From positions 7,254,636 to 7,318,635 of the forward strand of contig NC_066873.1 in assembly GCF_022985175.1 (NCBI RefSeq): 64,000 bases of DNA, in the 5' to 3' direction. Shown here piece by piece: positions 46,965 through 58,297 of this stretch. The first letter of the stretch is position 1, and each line of letters opens with the position of its first letter. The notes below the pieces were generated by a model, which was not told the origin of the DNA, ran no database searches, and saw nothing but the letters and a program-made list of their open reading frames with translations. The stretch comes from Labeo rohita (taxonomy: Eukaryota > Chordata > Actinopteri > Cypriniformes > Cyprinidae). Position numbers and translations under genes: made by a program.

Positions 46965-48521
46965 TTACCTCCCCCTCCCGGAAGGTGCGTCCTCGTGCCG
47001 ACAAACAGGGAAAACAAAATGTACAGTCTTAGGAGGGGGCTTCGGCGGAGGATGGACTCCCGGGAGGAGGGCAAAAGATGGAGTCCAGGGTGGTGATGGA
47101 ATAGTCCATGGAGGTGATGATGGAGGGAGGAGCCAAGGAGGAGACAGGAGGGGGCTGGAGCAGGAGGAGCCAGGTGAGACCCAGACCGCAGCCATGATGG
47201 AACCCCACGGTGGAGCCGATGGAGGGAGGAGCCATGGTGGAGGAAGGGCTGACGACACCATGGGGCCGACCGACGGAGGCGGAGCAGGTGGTGGTAGAGC
47301 CCGAGGCGGAGACGGAGAGCCGATGATCCTGGGCGACACCGAGGATCCGGAGGGCCCAGGCGGAGCCCAAGGCTCTGGCGACCAAGGCGGAGGCGGAGAT
47401 CCGGAGGTCCGCGGCGGAGCCGGAGCGACAGAGGACCGAGGCTGTGCCTGTGGGATGGAGGAGGTCCACAGAGCCGGAGGGACGGAGCGACGAGGCGCAG
47501 CCGGAGGAGTGGAGTCCAGAGACGAAGGAGGGGCGACGACTGACCAGGGCGGAGCCGGAGGGATGATGGAGCCCGGTGGAGCTGGTGGACTGACGGGTGA
47601 CGGTGGAGACGAGGGAGCTGAGAGCCGGGGTGGAGCCGCAGGGTCGGAGGGCCGAGGCGGAGTCCAGGACTCTGAGGCTGGAGGCGAAGATGAGGGATCC
47701 TCCAGCCATGACACCGATGGAGACTGGCAGACCCGTGGCGAACCCACCGCACAGATGGTGAGCTGAGGGTGAGCAGAGGTGCTGACAGGAAGCAGAGGTG
47801 ACTGAGGGAGGGTGGGTGGGAAATCCAAACAGGCTGACAGTTCAGAATTTACAGGGGGTTCAATATTTAAATCCTCAGGGAAACATAGATCAGGTTCATT
47901 GTCTTTTATGGTATGTCCCAAAATCCAATTAAGCTCACCCTCAGCAGTGGTGCAGTGGGTAATACTGTCCTCAGCACTTTCCTTTCCCACTGCTCCCTCC
48001 ACCGTCGCGGTCATTGTGGCCGGCTCACGCACCTGATCTGACGGCTCGTGCAACTCAGGCTCCGTGGTGATCAGCTGCTCTGTCGCTCCTCTCAGCGATG
48101 GCACGCTGGTCGCGGCGGGCTGTAGCTCTCCGTCATCGGTGGGCTCTGGCTGTGACTCCGCGGGTCGGGGTGGCTGGCTGGGTTCTGGGTCTGGAGTGGC
48201 ACTGGCGAGATTGTCCATGGAACAGGCGGGGAACGAGGATCGGTTTCTCGCCAGTGTCCACTCCACAAACGCGGCGAAATCCGCTCGAGGGCCGTCCTCG
48301 GACGATGGCGCTCTGCATGACGCATTGAGTCTGGCGTTATAAAACGCACAGAGCACGTCGTCCGGGTAGCTGGTGGTGTGAGCTACAAGCTGGAACATGA
48401 TGGTGTATCCCTCGAGCGGTAAATCCCCCTGCTTCAGCCGGAGGAGGATGAATTCCGGTCGGAGGTGATGCATAATAAACACACAACGGAAACAAAAAAC
48501 TAGAAAACGAATGATAAACAA
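46965..48521 (-). CDS. Gag-like protein with nonapeptide proline-rich tail (element C)
   Basis: A 518-codon intact frame; translation more likely starts at the second Met (MHHLRPEFILL, 48473), which places the Gag-like head at the N-terminus. The head reads LRLKQGDLPLEGYTIMFQLV, YPDDVLCAFYNARLN and GPRADFAAFVEWTLAR, the same spacing as element B. A DPEPSQPPRPAESQPEPT linker matches B almost exactly. The tail repeats APPxxSxxP units (APPGSIIPP, APAPPRTSG). The frame ends DAPSGRGR at the polypurine tract. No enzyme motifs. Retained coding potential in two independently inserted families argues that the protein matters for their spread. Confidence 0.82.
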   Translation of the reverse strand: MFIIRFLVFCFRCVFIMHHLRPEFILLRLKQGDLPLEGYTIMFQLVAHTTSYPDDVLCAFYNARLNASCRAPSSEDGPRADFAAFVEWTLARNRSSFPACSMDNLASATPDPEPSQPPRPAESQPEPTDDGELQPAATSVPSLRGATEQLITTEPELHEPSDQVREPATMTATVEGAVGKESAEDSITHCTTAEGELNWILGHTIKDNEPDLCFPEDLNIEPPVNSELSACLDFPPTLPQSPLLPVSTSAHPQLTICAVGSPRVCQSPSVSWLEDPSSSPPASESWTPPRPSDPAAPPRLSAPSSPPSPVSPPAPPGSIIPPAPPWSVVAPPSSLDSTPPAAPRRSVPPALWTSSIPQAQPRSSVAPAPPRTSGSPPPPWSPEPWAPPGPSGSSVSPRIIGSPSPPRALPPPAPPPSVGPMVSSALPPPWLLPPSAPPWGSIMAAVWVSPGSSCSSPLLSPPWLLPPSSPPWTIPSPPWTPSFALLPGVHPPPKPPPKTVHFVFPVCRHEDAPSGRGR

Positions 48522-48565
48522 AACGGGGGGGAATACGCAAAAAAAATTGTGTTGGTCGGACGTTC

Positions 48566-48822
48566 TGTCACGCTCAGACGAAGCACACGAACAACGACGT
48601 CAATAAACGAAAGGTATTTAATAAATCCAACAGGGAACACAGGAGACACAGGAACACAGGGTAGTAACATCAACGTCCGACAAGGAAAGGGGGAAAATAC
48701 ACGCTATATATACACAGACTGATTACAAACACAGGTGCAGACAATAAGGGAGATACCAAAACACACAGAGCTGCAGGGGGAAATGATGGGAGAAACCAAC
48801 TAATCAGTCCAGGGGTGTGACA
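48566..48822 (-). repeat. 5' LTR of element C
   Basis: Followed on the minus strand by GAACGTCCGACCAACAC, similar to the post-LTR sequence of element B. Confidence 0.93.
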
Positions 48823-49146
48823 GCAGCACATCAATTCTGCACAGTATATAAAACTCTCCTGCTCTGTATCTTTCTTTGCGAGTGTGTGAGACAAAGCGAC
48901 AGCGAGTCATGTGCCTTCAAACTAGAGTCTATGGCTAATCAAATACAGGTACGCTGCTCATCAATTCAGATGAACTTAAAAAAATATTATTACAATAGTA
49001 TTATAATAAATCACAGAAATGCCACATTCTATTGTCAGTAACGGTAACAGCGTTGTAACAGGGGAAACAGTCATTTGTTTGATTATGGGAAAAAATAATG
49101 CCGTTAGTAACAGCGTTTATTTATAACGTTGTTATTTCCATCACTG

Positions 49147-49440
49147 ACAAGTTCAAGTTTCACTTTAAATGTTTTTTCAGCTACTATTACTTAAGTCTTT
49201 GGGAAAAACAGTTATTATACATCTGAAATAGATGCAGTCACCACATAATAAATGTCTATATTGTCAAAAATGTACAGTAGTCAAAGGGATTTCAAATCAA
49301 TGGATTTATTAAACACAAAATAGAAAACATTCAGTTCAGGTTAATACAGCAACATATAGCCAAAATTGTAAATATACAAAAGTACAAAACAACAAAGCAA
49401 TGTAAGATTGTAGGATTTTGTCATGTGAATGTTGATGTGT
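49147..49440. other. non-coding integrin-intron sequence
   Basis: Nothing recognised; AT-rich. Confidence 0.4.
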
Positions 49441-49985
49441 GTGAAAGTCTTATCTGTAGTGCATCAATATCCAATCAGGCCTGGTGCGAGCTCAGCCTCT
49501 TGGCTGAACGGATATACTCAAGATTTTTATGATCCATCCAGACCAAGAAGGGTTGCACTGACCCTTCCAACCAGTGACGGCACTCGCCCAAAGCCAATCT
49601 CACTGCCAACAATTCTCTGTTGCCAATGTCGTAGTTACGTTCTACAGGGCTAAGGCGGCGAGAGAAAAATGCACATGGGTGCACCTTCCCGTCGCGGGGG
49701 GAACGCTGAGATAGAACTGCGCCAACCCTGACATCTGATGCGTCAACCTCGACAATGAACTGGAGCACAGGATCTGGAACCAAAAGAACAGGTGCAGAGA
49801 TAAAACGGGACTTTAAAGTATCAAAGGCTACCTGAGCATCCCTGTGTTTCTCCTTAGTGGAGGTTAACACAGTGAGCGGTGCAGCGATCTGACCAAAATT
49901 CCTGTAAACCACCGATAAAAGTTGGTAAACCCCAGGAAACGCTGCAAGGCCTTGCAGGAGTCGGGGGCAGGCCACTTAGCGACAG
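49441..49985 (-). pseudogene. Ty3/gypsy pol fragment (RT thumb and RNase H)
   Basis: The minus strand begins KWPAPDSCKALQRFLGFTNF (about 49985-49925), shifts frame, then reads QIAAPLTVLTSTKEK, FIVEVDASDVRVGAVLSQ, NYDIGNRELLAVRLALGE and WMDHKNLEYIRSAKR, the RNase H core. Differences from 51035-52440 show it is from another gypsy copy. It directly abuts the integrase end of the next fragment. Confidence 0.88.
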
Positions 49986-49989
49986 CTTC

Positions 49990-52445
49990 TATCTTAGCTG
50001 GGTAATTTGGAAACATGAAAGACGGGATGAATTCTCCTGTACGCTGGAGGGAGTTTAAGGCGGACTGCCACCGGACTAATGATCTTGGTGACAAGGAACG
50101 AGCCAATGAATTTGGGAGCAAGTTTATTACAAACGGTTCGGAGAGGACTGTTCTTAGATGAAAGCCACACTTTTTGAACGTTTGACCGGTGGCGATCAGC
50201 CTTGGCCTTGGTGCGCGCCCCCACCTGGAGTTACCCACGTTGCTGGATGGCTACACTCAAACGGAGACAGGCCCGTGGCAGACACTGGTAATGAGTTATG
50301 TACGTACTCAACCCATGAGAGCTGCTGGCTCCAAGAGGACGGATTCTGAGAGACCAAACATCGCAACATACGTTCAAGGTCTTGGTTGGCTCTCTCTGTC
50401 TGACCATTACTCTGTGGATAAAAACCAGAAGAAAGACTAACAGTCGCCCCCAACAAATGACAAAACTCCCTCCAAAAATTTGGAGACAAACTGCGGCCGC
50501 CTGACAGAGACCACGTCCGTCAGGAGGCCATGAATGCGAAAAACGTGATCAGTGACAGCAACTGCTGTCTCTCTGGCAGAAGGTAATTTGGGCAGAGCAA
50601 TAAAATGAGTAGCCTTCGAGAACCGGTCCACCACGGTCAAAACCACTGTGTTCCCCCTTGAGGGTGGAAGACCTGTGACAAAATCTAGCGAAATGTGGGA
50701 CCAGGGTCTCGAAGGAACTGACAGCGGTTGAAGGAGTCCAGCAGGGGGTCGATTGGAAGTCTTAGAAATGGCACAAACAGAGCAAGCCAAAACAAAACAT
50801 TGTATGTCACGAGCCATAGATGGCCACCAAAACCACTGTTTAATAAGAAACCTAGTACGACTCACCCCAGGATGACAAGCCACCTTGGAACAATGACCCC
50901 ATCGAATTACGTCGGACTGTAAAGACTCTGGCACAAACAAACGACCTGGTGGGCATCCGGGTTGAGGCGTTACCCCTTGTGAGGCCATACGGACCTTCGA
51001 CTCGATCTCCCATGTAACTACAGAAACAAAAACCCTCTGTGGCACAATGGGCTCAGAAGAAGACAGGCGCTCCGAATGGTCAAAAATACGGGACAACGCA
51101 TCGGGCTTGATGTTTTTGGAGCCCTGCTGGTAAGAAATTGAAAAATCGAAACGACCGGAAAATAAGGCCCACTGGGCCTGCCTAGAGTTCAATCTTTTGG
51201 CAGACTTGATGTACTCAAGATTCTTATGATCAGTACAAACGACAAAAGGGACCCCCGAACCCTCTAACCAATGACGCCATTCCTCCAAGGCAAGCTTGAC
51301 TGCCAGCAGCTCTCTGTTACCAATATCATAGTTACATTCAGCAGGAGACAAATGGTGAGAGAAATGGTGAGACACACAAGGATGCATCTTGCTGTCTGAT
51401 GAAGAGCGCTGGGATAGAACAGCACCAACTCCCACCTCTGATGCGTCAACCTCCACCACAAACTGCCGGGATGGATCAGGGGTGATAAGGATGGGAGCTG
51501 AAACAAAGCAGCTTTTTAGTTTGGCAAATGCAGCTTCCGCTGCGCTGGACCACCTGAATGGAGTTTTGGTGGAAGTTAAGGCAGTCAGAGGAGCAGCTAG
51601 CTGGCTGAAATTGTGAATAAAATGCCGGTAAAATTGGCAAAGCCCAGAAACCTCTGCAGGGGCTTGCGGGAATCTGGAGTTGGCCAATCTACCACAGCCT
51701 GAATCTTGTCCGGATCCAGGGCGCAAGCCCTCGACCGACACAATGTACCCCAAAAAGGAAACAGACTGTGCATGGAAAACGCACTTCTCTGCCTTGACAT
51801 AAAGACCATTCTCTAACAGCCTCTGAAGCACCTGCCTGACGTGCTGAACATGTTCCTGGAGAGAGTGAGAAAATATCAATATGTCATCCAGGTAGACATA
51901 AATGAACTGATCTAGCATATCTCTCAGCACGTCTTTAACGAGTGCCTGGAAGACTGCGGGAGCATTGGAAAGCCCAAAAGGAAGAACGCAATATTCGAAG
52001 TGCCCCCTGGGGGTATTAAAAGCAGTCTTCCATTCATCCCCATCCCTTATGCGAACCAAATGATAAGCGTTGTGGAGGTCCAATTTCATGGAAAATGACG
52101 CGCTCTGCAGATGCTCAAAGGCTGAAGACATCAATGGCAAAGGATATCTATTCTTTGCCGTGATGTTGTTCAGCCCTCGATAGTCGATACAGGGACGAAA
52201 GGACCCGTCCTTCTTTTTCACGAAAAAAACCCCGCCCCCGCTGGTGAAGAAGAAGGGCGGATGATCTTGGCTGCTAGAGAATCAGAAATATATTTCTCCA
52301 TGGCCTCCCTCTCTGGGGCGGAAAGCGAATAACGTTTGCCCTTAGGCGGAGACGTACCTGGTAATAAGTCTATAGCACAGTCATAGGGACGATGTGGAGG
52401 TAGAGAAGCAGCTCGTGACTGAACACTCTCTTCAGGTTGAGGTAC
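49990..52445 (-). pseudogene. Ty3/gypsy pol (RT, RNase H, integrase), degenerate
   Basis: The main frame 50437-52221 spans RT (PCIDYRGLNNITAKN, YVYLDDILIF), a shifted thumb region, RNase H (VEVDASEVGVGAVLSQ, CTDHKNLEYIKS) and integrase. Its zinc-binding HHCC region reads HCSKVACHPG...CFVLACSVCAI. The integrase core has the first Asp in ISLDFVTG, but the second is Val in VSVRRPQF, normally VSDRGPQF, so catalysis is lost. The core continues in a new frame at 50196-50489 (FYPQSNGQTERANQDLERML with the Glu), and the C-terminal part at 49994-50224 ends RIHPVFHVSKLPS. Sequence before RT (52221-52445) carries AEREAMEKYISDSLAAKIIR-type text with frameshifts. Gag and LTRs are not seen. Confidence 0.93.
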
Positions 52446-53270
52446 TCACTGGGCACATTTGACAGATCCATATGCTCATCCTGAAACACAGAACAAGACA
52501 CAGAAGGACAGGCAGACACCATGATGCATGACAGTCAGCAGTGAGGCTTCATGAGACTGCTGTGCTTACATTTTCTCTGAGTGGACGTGAACATATAGTG
52601 GGCATAAAGCTGAGTAAAACATACATAAAATATAAAACTGTACTTTTTCTTATCAATTCTCATTAATTCACATTAGTGCGGTGAAACTGTAAACTCAAGT
52701 GTCCAATATTTTACATATTTTAGTATAAACGAAAGACAGAACGGGAAACCTCAACTCTTGCATGACACAACATATAATTCAACACGTGTGCTAATGCTAG
52801 CGGCTAACAATTTACACACAGAACATGACAAAAAACACATACGAATGAACACCTGGGACAAACAGGACCATAGGTTGGTTAAATTGTATCTCAAAGATGA
52901 TGCATGACAGTCTTAAATTAAATAAACAGAGGTTTAGAGTTTACAAGCAAGCTAATACACACGCTCTTCGTTTTTCCGTCACAATTAACACATCACAGAC
53001 TCTACTAACAGGACTAGGAGCTGACAGACAAACATAATAATCGTTTGTGTGGCATAAAAGTTCAGCTTTGTGCTTGAAAACAATCTAAAACTCAATTAAT
53101 AAGATGAGCGATCATTGAATCAGCTTACCAGCAGCGAGGCTTCTTGAGACTGCTGCCGATTACATAGCACCGCCCCCTAATATAGTGAACGTAATTGGAG
53201 CAGTGCAACAACCAAGTTTTCCCAATTTATGCATGAATGAATTTAACATTTATTTGAACTCCGTTACATA
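52446..53270. other. non-coding; paired motif CAGCAGTGAGGCTTC
   Basis: AGCAGTGAGGCTTCATGAGACTGCT-like text at 52535 recurs at 53130, so the segment between may be one repeat element of about 620 bp. No frame. Confidence 0.4.
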
Positions 53271-53274
53271 TATA

Positions 53275-54770
53275 CAGTGCCCTCCACAAATATTGGCGGC
53301 CTTGGTAAATATGAGCAAAGACAGCTGTGGAAATAAATCTGCATTGTTTATCCTTTTGATATTTCATTCAAAAAATTCACAAAATTCTAACCTTTCATTG
53401 AAGTAAAACAATGGAAATTGGGGGAAAATCTGATTATGAAATAAATGTTTTTCTCTAGTTCACGTTGGTCACAATTATTGGCACCCCAAGAAATTCTTAT
53501 GAGTAAAATATCTCTAAAATATATTCCCATTCCTATTTACATTTTTTAGCACACCAGGGTGGGGCTAGGAGCATGAAACTGTCCAGTCATAACTTCCTGT
53601 TGCACAGGATTTTAAATATGAAGAACACAAAAGCCAAATTCTCTTAATTGTCGATTACAAGCAGTAAAACCAAAAAACATAGTTCTGAACAAGTGCAGAA
53701 CAAGATTGCTGAGCTTCACAAAATAGAAAGTGGCTGTAAGAAAAAAGGCTAAAACATTTCCACCATCAGGGCAATAATTAAGAAGTTTCAATCAACTAAA
53801 GATATTACAAATCTGTCTAGACGTATGTGTGTCTATATCGTCATAATGGATGAGGAGACTGTGAGTGGCCAAAGACTCTGAGTGGCTGGAGAACCGCAGA
53901 AATTAGTTGAGTCTTGGGGCCAGAAAGCCTAAAAAAATTCAAATATTCCCTATATCACCATATGTTTTTAGGAGGGTTTCAAGAGAAATCCTACTCGCTC
54001 ATCCAAAAACAAACTCCAGCATATTTAGTTGTCAGATACAACTAGAACTTTAAACGGGACTGGCTTCTATGGTCAGATGAAATCAAAAAAGAGCTTTTTG
54101 GCAGCAAACATTGAAGATGGGTTTGGTGCAAACAGGGATGAAAAAGTACCCCATGCCCACATTTAAATAAACTGCTGGATCTTTAATTTTCTGGGCCCAT
54201 TTTTCTGCCAGAGATCCAGGACATCTTGTTTAGATACCTGGCATCATAGATTCTATCAAATACTAAGAGATAAAAATCATCTAAACCTGACTGCCACTGT
54301 TAGAAATTTTATAATGGGCCATGTTTAGATATTCCATCAGGACAATGATCCAAAACAAACACAAAAATGTGTCACTGAGGACAAAATGAAGCTTCTGCCA
54401 TGGCCGTCCCAGCTCCCTGACCTGAAAAGGAGAAGCACCAAAATGGAACTGGGAATCTGAAGGATCTGGAGAGATTCTGTATGAGGTAGTGGTCTCTGAT
54501 CTCTTGTTAGGTGTTCTCCAAACTCACCAGGGATTATAGGAGAAAATTCGGAGCTCTTATCTTGGGAAAAGGACTTTGCAATAATTGGGTGCCAATAATT
54601 GTGGCCAATGTGAACTAGAGAAAAATATTCACTTTTTATCTTTTGACTTTAATGAAAGATTAGAATTTTGTAAATTTTTTGAATGAAAGATCAAAAGGAT
54701 AAACAATGCAGATTTATTTCCATAGCTGCCTTTGCTCATATTTACCAAGGGTGCCAATATTTGTGGAGGG

Positions 54771-54774
<4 letters not shown>
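53275..54774 (+). mobile_element. Tc1-like element with dead transposase
   Basis: Inverted ends CAGTGCCCTCCACAAATATT (53275) and GCCAATATTTGTGGAGGGCACT (to 54774) continue inward for about 90 bp, flanked by TA. The 1.5-kb interior holds a transposase riddled with stops: WSDEIKKELFG near 54075 and DNDPKQTQKCVTED-like text near 54342 preserve the first two catalytic Asp regions. Distinct from the DD36E family above. Confidence 0.9.

Positions 54775-54812
<38 letters not shown>
54774..54812. repeat. (AT)n microsatellite
   Basis: An AT run of about 38 bp at the TA target of the Tc1-like element, probably grown from it. Confidence 0.9.
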
Positions 54813-54816
<4 letters not shown>

Positions 54817-54835
54817 AATATTATAATATGCTACA

Positions 54836-57495
54836 GTGTACATCTCGAGTTACTTGACTGTAACCCTGTTCCTTTAAAAAGCGGGAATGAGATGCTGGGA
54901 ACAAATGTGTGCACAAATATTGAAGAGGTCTCAGACATCCAAACTATAGAATATGATAAATGTGTGCAGGGAGGACCAGGCCGCTGCATCACACACTTGC
55001 TGCAAGGGGGCACCTCTTGCTATAGCTGTGGAGGATACAACCCCCCTGGTTGAATGAGCCCTAAGTCCTAGGGGCGAAGCTTGACCGGGCGCCTCATAGG
55101 CTAGGGAAATAGCATCCCTCAGACAATGTGACATAGTTTGTTTAGTGGTGGCTGCCCCCCAGTTGCAGCCACCATAACATATAAAAAGCTGCTCCGACTT
55201 ACGCCACTAGTGCGGTGGATGTAAATCTGAAGAGCACGTACTGGACACATTCTTCTAAGCGAAGTGATCGCTATCAGAAAAATCATATTTAGAGTCAGAA
55301 ACCTGACATGCACTGACTTCAGTGGTTCAAAAGGGGTCCCAACCAGACCCTCGAGCACTATAGCTAAGTCTCACGAACTGTCACTCTGGTGGGCGGTCTC
55401 AACTGCCTAGCTCCACGAATGAAGCAGGTGACTAGTGGGTGCTTTCCCACTGAGACCCTGTCAAAGATAGTGTGTCAAGCCAAAATGGTGGCAACATAGA
55501 CTTTTACAGTACCAGGACATGTGCCTGAGGACAGCTCGTCTTGTAGGAACTTCAGCACTGAAACAATGTGGCAGTGAACTGGGCCTTTCTGGTGTGACGT
55601 ACACCAGTTTTCGAAGCTGGAAGCCCAGCATCTCTTAGTTGGTCCCCCCTCAGGGGCCAGACACGAAGGTTCCAGAGCTCGGGCCGAGGATGAAATACTG
55701 AGATAGATCTCTCCTGACCGGAATCGGCTACGGCGAGCCATTGAGGAGGGATATTAAATCTGAGAACCAAACTCTGGTTGGCCAACGGGGCGCTATCATT
55801 AAGAGGCGACACCCTTGTTGATGGACCTTGCATCCACGCATTTTGTATATTTAGTTTCTTCTGCATGGAAGAACCTGTTACCGGCAAGCTTTGCCCTGAA
55901 AGCAAACCTCAGGAACTTCCTGTGGGTAAGTTTCTATGTGAAACTATGCGTCCTCAAGATCGACTGTCACAAACCAATCCCCCGATTGGATCTGCAAGAC
56001 AATCATCTTGATCGTTAGCATTTTGAACTTTCTGAGGTTCCCGCAAAGATCTAAAATTGGATGCAACCCCCCATCTTTCTTGGGAACCAGAAAATAACAG
56101 CTGTAACCTGACTGTCTGTCACGGAGGGGAACACATTCTATGGCCCATTTGTCCAGCAGAGCTTGCAATTCCTGTGTCAATAAATGCGATTGTTCCGGTT
56201 TCACGGAGGTTTGCGCAAGGATGGAGGATGATGCACAAACTGTATCCTGCTGGAATCTTTTGCGCCCCTCCCCGAGGGGGCACACCCCCACGGTCCTGGA
56301 CACATGACCCTCAGGACTTCTTCTTGGCTGAGATAATGGTCCTCAGATCCAACCTCTTGCTGAGCTGCTGAGTGCAGCGAACCACTCCCCAGTCCTAACG
56401 AGGGACTCACCACACTCTGCTTTTGTGACTCTCGCCATAGAGGCACCGGACTGAGTCACGGCGGAGGAGAAACTGATCAAAAGCTTCCATGTGTCTTTTG
56501 GCCTCCCAGAACCTAGTAACAAGAGTGTTCACGGAGTCGCCAAATAGGCTGGAAGATGACACGGGGGCATCAAGGAGGAACATCTTGTCCCTGTCCTTGA
56601 TGCCCGTGCGGTTGAGCCACAGATGTCTCTCAGTGGCAACCATAGCAGCCATGGAATGGCCAATGGAGCGAGCTGTTTGCTTGGTTGCGTGAAAAGACAA
56701 ATCTGTGGCTCAGCATAGTTCTAAAAACGCCTCCTCACTGATGCTCCCACCCATGCTCAAGTTTTTCAGCAGGTCCGCCTGTTACGCTTGCAAAACCCCC
56801 ATGGTGTGCAAGGCAGCACCAGCCTGACCAGCTGCTTAAAACGCCTTCCCCACCAGCAAAGATGTCATTCTACAGGGCTTGGTGGGGAGCACTGGCTTTT
56901 TAAGCGAAGATGAGCTCCCAGGAGAGAGATAGCACTCAAGTGTCTCTTCTACCTGGGGCATCATCACATACCCCTGCTCCTTAGCACCCACGATAGACGA
57001 ATAAATCAACATCATGGGTACAAAGATCAGGAGGAATATGGTTTATTCCATGAACAAAATAACTCGTCATGGAGATCTGAGAGAAAAAAGGGAGAGACCG
57101 ATGTTGGGGTCTCTTCCCCTGGCCACCCAACAAAAACCTATCGTTGAATTTGGAGTGCCTGGGGTTTACTTGCAGCCAGTCCAATTTAAGCCTGGCCACT
57201 GCCTGAGTCACCACCTCGAGCAACTCCTCAAATGCCTTATCATCGCGTGAGGAGCGCTCAGAGGTGGCGCTCTTGATCTCACAAAAAGCAAGAGAACCAG
57301 CGAGGGTGGGGCCATCGCAATCCGGGGAGAGCGTGAGAGAGATGGGCACTTTGCATGCCATCTCTCAGAGAGGCCCATGATCGCAATGAGGACACAGAGG
57401 CTCGCCCTTCATCAAAGAAAGCAAAGAGAGATCCAATTGAGAGAAACTTGCAGTGCTCACACTCTGAACCTTCAAGTGCAGCAGCTGCGTAAAAT
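54836..57495 (-). pseudogene. second DIRS retrotransposon relic
   Basis: In minus-strand order: Gag (57495-56407) with ECEHCKFLSIGSLFAFFDEG, KAFEELLEVVTQAVARLKLD, NDRFLLGG and HATKQTARSIGHSMAAMVAT; RT (56303-55944) with YSCYFLVPKKDGGLHPILDL and DWFVTVDLEDA; a post-RNase H stretch (FHPRPELWNLRVWPLRG, about 55720-55620); tyrosine recombinase (55560-54931) with RRMCPVRALQIYIHR, HSTRGVVSSTA (catalytic His and Arg kept) and FYSLDV (Tyr). Every domain is frameshifted or shortened and RNase H is missing. The left end at 54836-54905 carries CTGTTCCTTTAAAAAGCGGG, a DIRS-end style. Confidence 0.9.
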
Positions 57496-57886
57496 ACATG
57501 TATTTTGTATCATATTCTTTATGTTTCAAAATTGGACAAACATATTAAACATATGGTTTCATATATTTGTCACATATCTTTTAATGCAAGTTGTACTTAT
57601 AGTGTTGTAGTGCAATGCACATGTCCAGGGGCTAAAAATTCAGCCCTGAACAAATACAATCAACCATTAATGTTTTGCTGGGGTTAGGGCCTTAAAGTGG
57701 AAAAAATTAATGAATAAATTAAATAGGACAGAAACAAATAATGATAGATGTTATTGCAATTAATGCAAATGCACTTAATATTCCATTTTGTCACACAAAA
57801 ATGCATTTAATAGTAAAGCATCAATTTTGATCTATAGGATGCCATAAAGCAAATTTACTGCTATTAAATTATGTCATTTATTGTCA
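57496..57886. other. non-coding
   Basis: The phrase AAAATTCAGCCC...ATGTTTTGCTGGGGTTAG (57645-57687) recurs at 19430-19475, so a dispersed repeat crosses here. No gene. Confidence 0.4.
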
Positions 57887-58122
57887 CACTTTATTTTAAG
57901 GCCCAGTTCTCGCTATTAACAAACCATTAACTACAGCTTTTGCCTCAGTAAACTCCTAATTTGCTGCTTAATAGTTAGAAGGTATTTGTTAAGTTCAGGT
58001 ATTGGGTTGGATTAGAAGTGTAGAATATGGTCATGCACAATAGGTGCTCTATAAGTACTAATAAACAGCCAATATGTTAATAATAGGCATGCAAATAAGT
58101 AACTAGTTAATAGTGAGAATTG
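57887..58122. mobile_element. MITE with TTCTCGCTATTAAC inverted ends
   Basis: CAGTTCTCGCTATTAACAAA near the left pairs with GTTAATAGTGAGAATTG at the right; the interior GAACTTAACAAATACC-type sequence resembles a very common cyprinid palindromic MITE. Confidence 0.65.
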
Positions 58123-58297
58123 TTTCCTATACTTGTCATGTGTTCTTTGTGTTTTGGTTTTGTTTTCCTTATGTTCCTGTCTCTTGATTCAGTTCCTGAA
58201 TCAAACACGTGCTACCTCATTTACTAACCCTCATGCCATTCGAACTGGTATGACTTATAACATTTGTAAAGACTTATAAGCACAGCCTCTTATATAA

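Larger units (their letters stand above)
46708..48822 (-). mobile_element. LTR element C: Gag-like head plus proline-rich tail, no pol
   Basis: Complete non-autonomous LTR retrotransposon. The LTRs 46708-46964 and 48566-48822 (257 bp) differ at about four positions. TGTCAC...GTGACA ends and exact 5-bp duplication GCAGC (46703-46707 and 48823-48827). The polypurine tract GGGAGGGGGAGGTAA adjoins the 3' LTR and contains the stop codon. It sits in the integrin intron, antisense to the gene. The protein matches element B in layout. Confidence 0.93.
45637..49146. mobile_element. probable hAT element containing LTR element C
   Basis: The left end CAGTGTTGAGCACGTTACTT and right end AACGTTGTTATTTCCATCACTG are inverted (CAGTGTTG/CAGTGATG), a hAT terminus style frequent in fish. 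The flanking 8 bases ACAACAAT and ACAAGTTC share only the first four, so the duplication is unproven. About 1.4 kb remains after removing element C; no transposase was recognised. Confidence 0.5.

Noticed and set aside
48833..48960. Possible integrin exon 5 (LLCIFLCECVRQSDSESC)
   Set aside because: No match to the expected cysteine motif, no good acceptor and it lies within the hAT-like element.
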